DNA of 64,000 bases. Origin: RGIG7213 sp045652135. Lineage in GTDB: Bacteria > Bacillota > Clostridia > Oscillospirales > CAG-272. A program made the translations under genes and the position numbers. The stretch is taken from assembly GCA_045652135.1 (NCBI GenBank), contig JAZRTS010000031.1, forward strand, positions 1 through 64,000, written 5' to 3'. Below are positions 58,937-64,000 of this stretch, one piece after another (position 1 is the first letter of the stretch; every line of letters starts with the position of its first letter). The notes beneath the pieces are model-generated. The model saw only the letters and a program-made list of their open reading frames with translations. It was not told the DNA's origin and made no database searches.

Positions 58937-61900
58937 TACATCAAAGACCTGTAAAGCGTTGAAAGTGTAGTTGTGTCTGTGATCTCTTTGTCTGCGATAA
59001 CGATAAGACCGTCAACCGTTATTGTGATGACCTTGCCCTGTGCGGCAACGGCATCGTTTACGGCAACGTATGTAACGCCGCAAACCTTACCTGCATCTGT
59101 GAGTGAATCGGAGGAAAGTCCGAGTGTTGTTTCCGCAAATACTCTGGGCAGGTAAACAGTACCCTTTTCACCGAGCGCTACAGCCTTTGTGGAGTCTCCG
59201 CAAAGCATTACCTGCTGACCGCTGACATATGCGTTGTAGGAGCCTGCCTTGAGAACTACCATATTACTTTCGAGGCAAGCGGGAGCTGCCATTGTTGAGC
59301 CGTTTGTTGTGTATCTGTAGTTGAATCTGCCGTTGGGAGCAGCATCGCCGAGGTCGAGGAACTGCATAATTTCCTTACCGTCTGCAACAGAATTGTCAGC
59401 CCACTTGAAGTCAAACGTGTCGCCGAGTGCAACCGTGCTCTTTGCAACCTTGATAACGATAGTATTGCCCGTTACCTTGAATTCAGCCTCACCTGCGGAG
59501 GAAAGACTCCATTCTGCGTTCTTTTCTGTTGTTGCGAACTTTTCAACGGAAGCCTTGTCGCCGTTCTGTGAACGGTTGATTATGTAGTCATAACCGTACC
59601 AGCCTGTCTTGGCATCGCAGTCAACGTCGATAAAGAGGTTCATCCAGTTTGTTCCCTCTGCCGCTGTGATGTCAGAAGCACATTCAGCGTAGAAGTATAC
59701 GTTATCAGCATCTGCCGATACCTTGGAAACAACAAAGTCGTTTCTGCCTGTTTCGTTTACATATTTTGCGTTTGATACGTAAGCAACCTCGTTACGGTGA
59801 GTGATGTCGCCCTGATAATCGCGGAATTCAGGACCTACAGCGTACCACTGCGTGCTGTCGCCTGCAAGGTCAATAGTCTTCTGACCGAATGCGGACGGAA
59901 TTGCTCTTGTACCCTTGTAATTTCTGATGTTGAGCGCTGTCTGGTAGTAGTAGTTATCCTTGTAAAGTCCCTTGACGGGTTCTACGTCACGTGAGAATTC
60001 GGGGTTGAATGCGTCAACGTAGTAGTTTTTCTTGAGCGGATCGCCTGAATCTACCTTGTATGTGTTGGCAACCGTCATACCGTCGTGGTTTGTAAGGGAG
60101 TTGGATTCCCATCTTCCTGCCCACCATTCGTTCCAGCCGACGATCATAATAATACCGGGATTCTGTTCGATAGCGTTGTTGAAGTGTTCCTGATAAGCGA
60201 TACCCTTACCGGATGTACCGTCGTTAACGAGTGAGAATGAATAATCAGTTGAATCGGGCTGTTTACCGTTCGAGAAGCTTCTGCCCGCTGTTGCGCCGCA
60301 AGTGCCGTTTGCCCAGAAACCGGACATTACGATCATCTGCTCAAGCTCACCCTCGGGTGAAAGACCGGGCTTCTGGAATACGTCGCCCCAAGGCCAGCAG
60401 CCGTTACCGCGTGTTTCGCTGTACCATGACTGTGTGGAGTCTGCCCAGCTTCTGCGGAACGTGAAGAAATTGTTCATTTCTTCGGATTCGAGAACGTCGT
60501 TCTGTGCAAGTACCAAGGGCTTTCCGTCGTAGAAATACCAAAGATCCTTGAATCTGTCTACGGAGTAGAGCATTGACCAAAGCTGGGGTATAGTAAGAGC
60601 TGCATTTGATGCGCCTACAAAGCTGTCGCCGCAGTGGAATACGATCTGAGGTGTGTTGTATCCTTCTTCGCGCATATCAGCCATTGTGTTGAGTATGAGA
60701 AGGAGTGACTCCTCGTAAACGATACCGTTCGTGTAGTCGAAGAACAAAAAGTCAACGCCTGCATCGTTAAGCATATACATATGCTTTCTTATTACCCAGG
60801 CATCGTTGGAATGATAGTAGCCGAAGTAAGGCTCAGCCCAGTAGTGCGCAAAGCCCTGCGAGCCTTGCTTCATAACACTTTCAAGACCTGCAACGCCGCC
60901 TTCGTAGTAAGCCTTGCTGTGGTCATAAAGCGTTCTGCCCGAACCCTGATGCCACATGAAGTAGAAGATACCAACGTCGTTGCCGTTTACAGCCTTTTCA
61001 CCGGGAACGATAACTCTGCCCTCGTCATCTGTTGCTACCCAAGTGTCGGAGAATACATCCTTTGTAAAGAGGTAGTCGGGAGATGTGTCTGTCTTGTATA
61101 TCGTGGATGAACCTGTGATTGTGAAGTTCCTTACGTATACCTTATCATTTTTGTCAGGATAGTGACACCAGAAGGAAGCCTGACCGCTTTTGGGAACCTC
61201 GCAGTTGTTCGTGAATGCAGGTGTTGTTTTATTACCTTCATAAAATTCTACCGTTGCATTCTCAGGGGTGCCCTTGATGACAACGCGTGCCAGGAGCACT
61301 TCCTTATCGTTATCATCATCGGCAAAGAATGATATTTCATTCTTTACGGGATCGTCAACTACACGGAAGTGGCGAAGCTCCTCGAAGCTGACGGGGGAGG
61401 AAACGTACTGGTTACCGGGAGCGTTGGGCCATGTACCTACACGCATACCGATGTTGTTCTGCTTGATAACAAACCATACACCCTCATTTACAGTCGGGTC
61501 ATAGCCTGTGTTACGAAGACCGAAATAAAGAGCGTCCCAGCCTGTACCGGGCATTGTACACTGGAGCTGGCCTTCATAAATGGATGTTGATGTTTCGCCG
61601 AAAGATTTTATAACTCTGAACTGCGAAACGGTTTCCTTGAGGAACTGTGCGGAGGAGCTGTTATTTCTGCCCACTTTTATATTCATAGGCTGTGAGAAAA
61701 CACCTGCGGCAACACTGTCCATATTAAAAGTGTATTTTTCGCTTACAGTTTCGGTCTTTTCCGTGTACTGTGTCTGTGTGAGCTTGAGCTCACCTAAATT
61801 GGGATCATCCGTCACGCCGTTGGGCGCTGTGCCGACATCACCGGGGTTAGTATCGGTGTTCGTCGTTCCGTCACCCTTGTCACAGCCGACGCTGAATATC

Positions 61901-61950
61901 ATCAGCGCCGCTATGAGGACGGACAATGATCTGCATAAAAACTTTTTCAT
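58936..61950 (-). CDS. Secreted GH71/99-like glycan-active lipoprotein, copy 2
   Basis: A 1004-residue lipoprotein (lipobox FSVGC, Cys23) with several modules: a beta-sandwich lectin-like domain (about 70-280), a TIM-barrel of the GH71/GH99-like type (about 320-640) with FAHYWAEPYFGYY, GVDFLFFDYTNG and IVGWNEWWAGRWE, a CBM9/DOMON-like domain (about 730-890) and a C-terminal domain like the copper-amine-oxidase N-terminal fold used as a surface stalk (about 895-1004). GH99-like enzymes are endo-acting on mannans; the true substrate is unknown. ATG 61950 is best placed for AAAGGA; ATG 61956 and ATG 61968 are also in frame. It lies 31 bases after its paralogue, and is coupled to the M19 dipeptidase. 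Confidence 0.7.
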   Translation of the reverse strand: MKKFLCRSLSVLIAALMIFSVGCDKGDGTTNTDTNPGDVGTAPNGVTDDPNLGELKLTQTQYTEKTETVSEKYTFNMDSVAAGVFSQPMNIKVGRNNSSSAQFLKETVSQFRVIKSFGETSTSIYEGQLQCTMPGTGWDALYFGLRNTGYDPTVNEGVWFVIKQNNIGMRVGTWPNAPGNQYVSSPVSFEELRHFRVVDDPVKNEISFFADDDNDKEVLLARVVIKGTPENATVEFYEGNKTTPAFTNNCEVPKSGQASFWCHYPDKNDKVYVRNFTITGSSTIYKTDTSPDYLFTKDVFSDTWVATDDEGRVIVPGEKAVNGNDVGIFYFMWHQGSGRTLYDHSKAYYEGGVAGLESVMKQGSQGFAHYWAEPYFGYYHSNDAWVIRKHMYMLNDAGVDFLFFDYTNGIVYEESLLLILNTMADMREEGYNTPQIVFHCGDSFVGASNAALTIPQLWSMLYSVDRFKDLWYFYDGKPLVLAQNDVLESEEMNNFFTFRRSWADSTQSWYSETRGNGCWPWGDVFQKPGLSPEGELEQMIVMSGFWANGTCGATAGRSFSNGKQPDSTDYSFSLVNDGTSGKGIAYQEHFNNAIEQNPGIIMIVGWNEWWAGRWESNSLTNHDGMTVANTYKVDSGDPLKKNYYVDAFNPEFSRDVEPVKGLYKDNYYYQTALNIRNYKGTRAIPSAFGQKTIDLAGDSTQWYAVGPEFRDYQGDITHRNEVAYVSNAKYVNETGRNDFVVSKVSADADNVYFYAECASDITAAEGTNWMNLFIDVDCDAKTGWYGYDYIINRSQNGDKASVEKFATTEKNAEWSLSSAGEAEFKVTGNTIVIKVAKSTVALGDTFDFKWADNSVADGKEIMQFLDLGDAAPNGRFNYRYTTNGSTMAAPACLESNMVVLKAGSYNAYVSGQQVMLCGDSTKAVALGEKGTVYLPRVFAETTLGLSSDSLTDAGKVCGVTYVAVNDAVAAQGKVITITVDGLIVIADKEITDTTTLSTLYRSLM

Positions 61951-61981
61951 AATCATATGTCCTTTCAAATTTTAATTTCTA

Positions 61982-64000
61982 TTACATCAACGACTTATAA
62001 AGAACGTCGAGTACGCTCATATCTGTAATTTCGCTGTCTGCAATAACGATAAGACCGTTATCGGAAACAGTTATTACCTTACCCGATGCCGTTACCGCAT
62101 CGTTGATCATAACGTATTTAATGCCGTAATGCTCACCGACCTCTGTCAGCTTATCGGCTGCAAGGCCGAGCTTCTCTGATGCAAATGTTTCGGGAACATA
62201 TATCTTGCCTTGCTCACCGATTGCTGTTGCCTTCGTGCTTGCGGCGCTTATCATTACCTGCTCACCGCCTACATAGGCATTGTATGAATTAGCCTTGAGA
62301 ACTGTCATACCGCTTGTAAGTGCCGCAGGTGTGGGAGCTGTAACGGCTTCTGTCGTGTATCTGTAGTTGAATCTGCCGTTCGGAGCCGCATCGCCAAGGT
62401 CAAGGAACTGCATTATTTCCTTACCGTCGGAGATGGAATTGTCAGCCCACTTGAAGTCGAATGTGTTACCGAGAGCTACAACACTCTTTGCAACCTTGAT
62501 AACGATAGTCTTGCCGTCAAGTTTGAATTCAGCCTCGCCTGCAGATGAAACGCTCCATTCAGCGTTCTTTTCTGTCGTTGCGAACTTTTCAACAGATGCC
62601 ATATTACCGTTCTGCGAACGGTTGATTATGTAATCATAACCGTACCAGCCCGTGGAGGCGTTGCAGTCAACGTCGATAAAGAGGTTCATCCAGTTCGTTC
62701 CCTCTGCCGCCGTGATGTCATTTGCACATTCAGCGTAGAAGTATACGTTGTCAGCGTCTGCCGATACCTTGGAAACAACGAAGTCATTTCTGCCCGTTTC
62801 GTTCTTGTACCATGAATCAACAACGGAACCGTCGCAGTCACGGTGGAGCGTATCGCCCTGATAATCACGGAATTCAGGGCCTACAGAGTACCACTGTACG
62901 GCACCGGCTGTCATATCAACGGTCTTCTGACCGAATGCGGTGGGAACTGCTCTTGTTCCCGTGAACTTTCTTACGTTTGCAACCGTCTGATAGTAGTAGT
63001 TGTCCTTGTAAAGTCCCGTAACAGGCTCAATATCACGTGAGTATTCGGGGCTGAACAGGTCAATGTAGCTGTACTTTTTAACAGGGTCCTTCGAATCAAC
63101 TCTGTATGTACCTGCAATAAGCTGACCGTCATTTTTAAGCTGATCCGTGGAGTGTCTTCCTGCGCCCCATTCGTTCCAGCCGATAAGCATAAGAACTGTC
63201 GGGTTTGTTTCGTGCGCACGGTCGAACTGTTCCTGATATGCAAGGCCCTTGCCTGATGTGCCGTTTGTTGTAAGTTCAAAGGAGAACTCGGAGTTCTTGG
63301 GCTGTCTTCCGTCCGAATAGCTTCTGCCGGGTTCGGAATTTGCCCAATAACCGGACATTACAACCATCTGCTCAAGCTCACCCGTTGTTGAATAACCGGG
63401 AGCCTGCGGAAATGTGTCAGCCCACGGCCAGCAGCCCTTGCCGTTTGTGTCCGTGTACCATTCTCCGTTTGAGTACGCCCAGCTGTCACGGAACGTGAAT
63501 TTCGCCTTCAGGTCAGCGGTCATAGTCGCAACCGTTGCATCGTCTGCAAATACGAGGGGCTTGCCCTCCCACATGAACCAGAGGTCTTTATATCTGTCCT
63601 TGGAATATACGTTTGAAAATATTTCGGGAAGTGTTTTTGCAACGTTATCGGCTAACGTTCCGCAGTGGAATACCACCTTGGGAACCTTACAGCCTTCTTC
63701 TCTCATTTCAGAGAACGTGTCAAGTACCTTTTCATAGGCTCTCTTGAGCGACATACCGTTTGTTATGTCAAAGAAAATGAAATCGATACCTGCATCATTG
63801 AGCATATGTACGTGTTTTCTTATTACCCACTCATCCGTAGTTTCGTAATATCCGAAATACGGCTCTGCCCAGAAGTGCGCATCGTTGTTTGAGATTATGT
63901 TTTCAAGACGCTTTACACCGCCGGCTCCGTTATCGTCGCCATAGTAAAGCTCTGTATGGTTTACGTATTTACCGCTTCCCGTGGAATTGATAAAATAGAA
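61982..64000 (-). CDS. Secreted GH71/99-like protein, copy 1 (5' end outside window)
   Basis: The frame is open to the window end, so 673 C-terminal residues are seen; the ATG at 63805 is internal. The order matches the barrel, DOMON-like and stalk-like modules of the downstream copy: AHFWAEPYFGYY, GIDFIFFDITNG, LIGWNEWGAGRH, and a 150-residue DOMON-like part that is almost identical to the paralogue (for example GTNWMNLFIDVDC and NGRFNYRYT are shared). The C-terminal stalk-like domain has diverged more. The N-terminal lectin-like part and signal peptide must lie beyond 64000. A tandem duplicate; first known gene of the M19 unit. Confidence 0.7.
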   Translation of the reverse strand, partial: FYFINSTGSGKYVNHTELYYGDDNGAGGVKRLENIISNNDAHFWAEPYFGYYETTDEWVIRKHVHMLNDAGIDFIFFDITNGMSLKRAYEKVLDTFSEMREEGCKVPKVVFHCGTLADNVAKTLPEIFSNVYSKDRYKDLWFMWEGKPLVFADDATVATMTADLKAKFTFRDSWAYSNGEWYTDTNGKGCWPWADTFPQAPGYSTTGELEQMVVMSGYWANSEPGRSYSDGRQPKNSEFSFELTTNGTSGKGLAYQEQFDRAHETNPTVLMLIGWNEWGAGRHSTDQLKNDGQLIAGTYRVDSKDPVKKYSYIDLFSPEYSRDIEPVTGLYKDNYYYQTVANVRKFTGTRAVPTAFGQKTVDMTAGAVQWYSVGPEFRDYQGDTLHRDCDGSVVDSWYKNETGRNDFVVSKVSADADNVYFYAECANDITAAEGTNWMNLFIDVDCNASTGWYGYDYIINRSQNGNMASVEKFATTEKNAEWSVSSAGEAEFKLDGKTIVIKVAKSVVALGNTFDFKWADNSISDGKEIMQFLDLGDAAPNGRFNYRYTTEAVTAPTPAALTSGMTVLKANSYNAYVGGEQVMISAASTKATAIGEQGKIYVPETFASEKLGLAADKLTEVGEHYGIKYVMINDAVTASGKVITVSDNGLIVIADSEITDMSVLDVLYKSLM

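Overview
The window (about 44-45% G+C by eye) reads as a chromosome segment of an anaerobic, gut-type Clostridia bacterium (Oscillospiraceae/Christensenellales-like by feel; not proven). It carries a germination protease (gpr), a SigH-like sigma factor, DUF4364 and DUF1934 proteins, TrkA/TrkH, many TTG/GTG starts and low-G+C promoters of the TTGACA-17-TATAAT type. There are no tRNA, rRNA, phage or insertion-sequence genes. No CRISPR array is seen.

Layout. 1-16 kb is housekeeping and transport: the 3' end of valS, rpsO, gpr, a PLP lyase, an SDR reductase, a tiny sortase-type surface peptide, trkA-trkH, a HAD phosphatase, a PTS-type membrane protein, and a MarR gene overlapping a two-gene heterodimeric ABC exporter. 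16-20.7 kb holds a DUF4358 lipoprotein, a MarR repressor divergent from a MATE pump, and a three-gene unit headed by a catalytically altered E2-like protein.

20.7-47.4 kb is the centre of interest: 17 genes, all on the minus strand, from a strong promoter at 47.4 kb. In transcription order: lipoprotein, coiled-coil protein, LXG-like Gly-rich candidate effector, TPR protein, three WXG100-size helical proteins, a Cys-containing repetitive protein, an EssC-type membrane ATPase (one ATPase domain), a separate two-domain ATPase (the rest of EssC), a fourth WXG100 protein, a cytosolic vWA protein, an EssB-like membrane pseudokinase; then, from an internal promoter, a secreted membrane-anchored vWA protein, a 1192-residue tubulin-like GTPase, an unknown membrane protein and a 1395-residue membrane protein that seems to join a degenerate helicase-like region to a DA1-like zinc peptidase. 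I read this as a divergent type VII secretion system (split EssC as in mycobacterial EccCa/EccCb, pseudokinase as in EssB, no recognisable EsaA) physically linked to a tubulin-like/vWA module. That union is the best candidate here for an undescribed system.

47.6-64 kb returns to ordinary genes: a zinc-ribbon protein, the SigH-like factor, DUF4364, a peptidoglycan-binding protein, DUF1934, then carbohydrate genes (GH106-like hydrolase, a transglutaminase-like protein without its catalytic Cys/His, a Cthe_2159-type lipoprotein), a glycosyltransferase, an M19 dipeptidase and two tandem paralogous GH71/99-like secreted proteins. Intergenic regions carry distinctive hairpin-rich repeats, including a cloverleaf-like element at 11.6 kb and a string of four hairpins at 54.9 kb.
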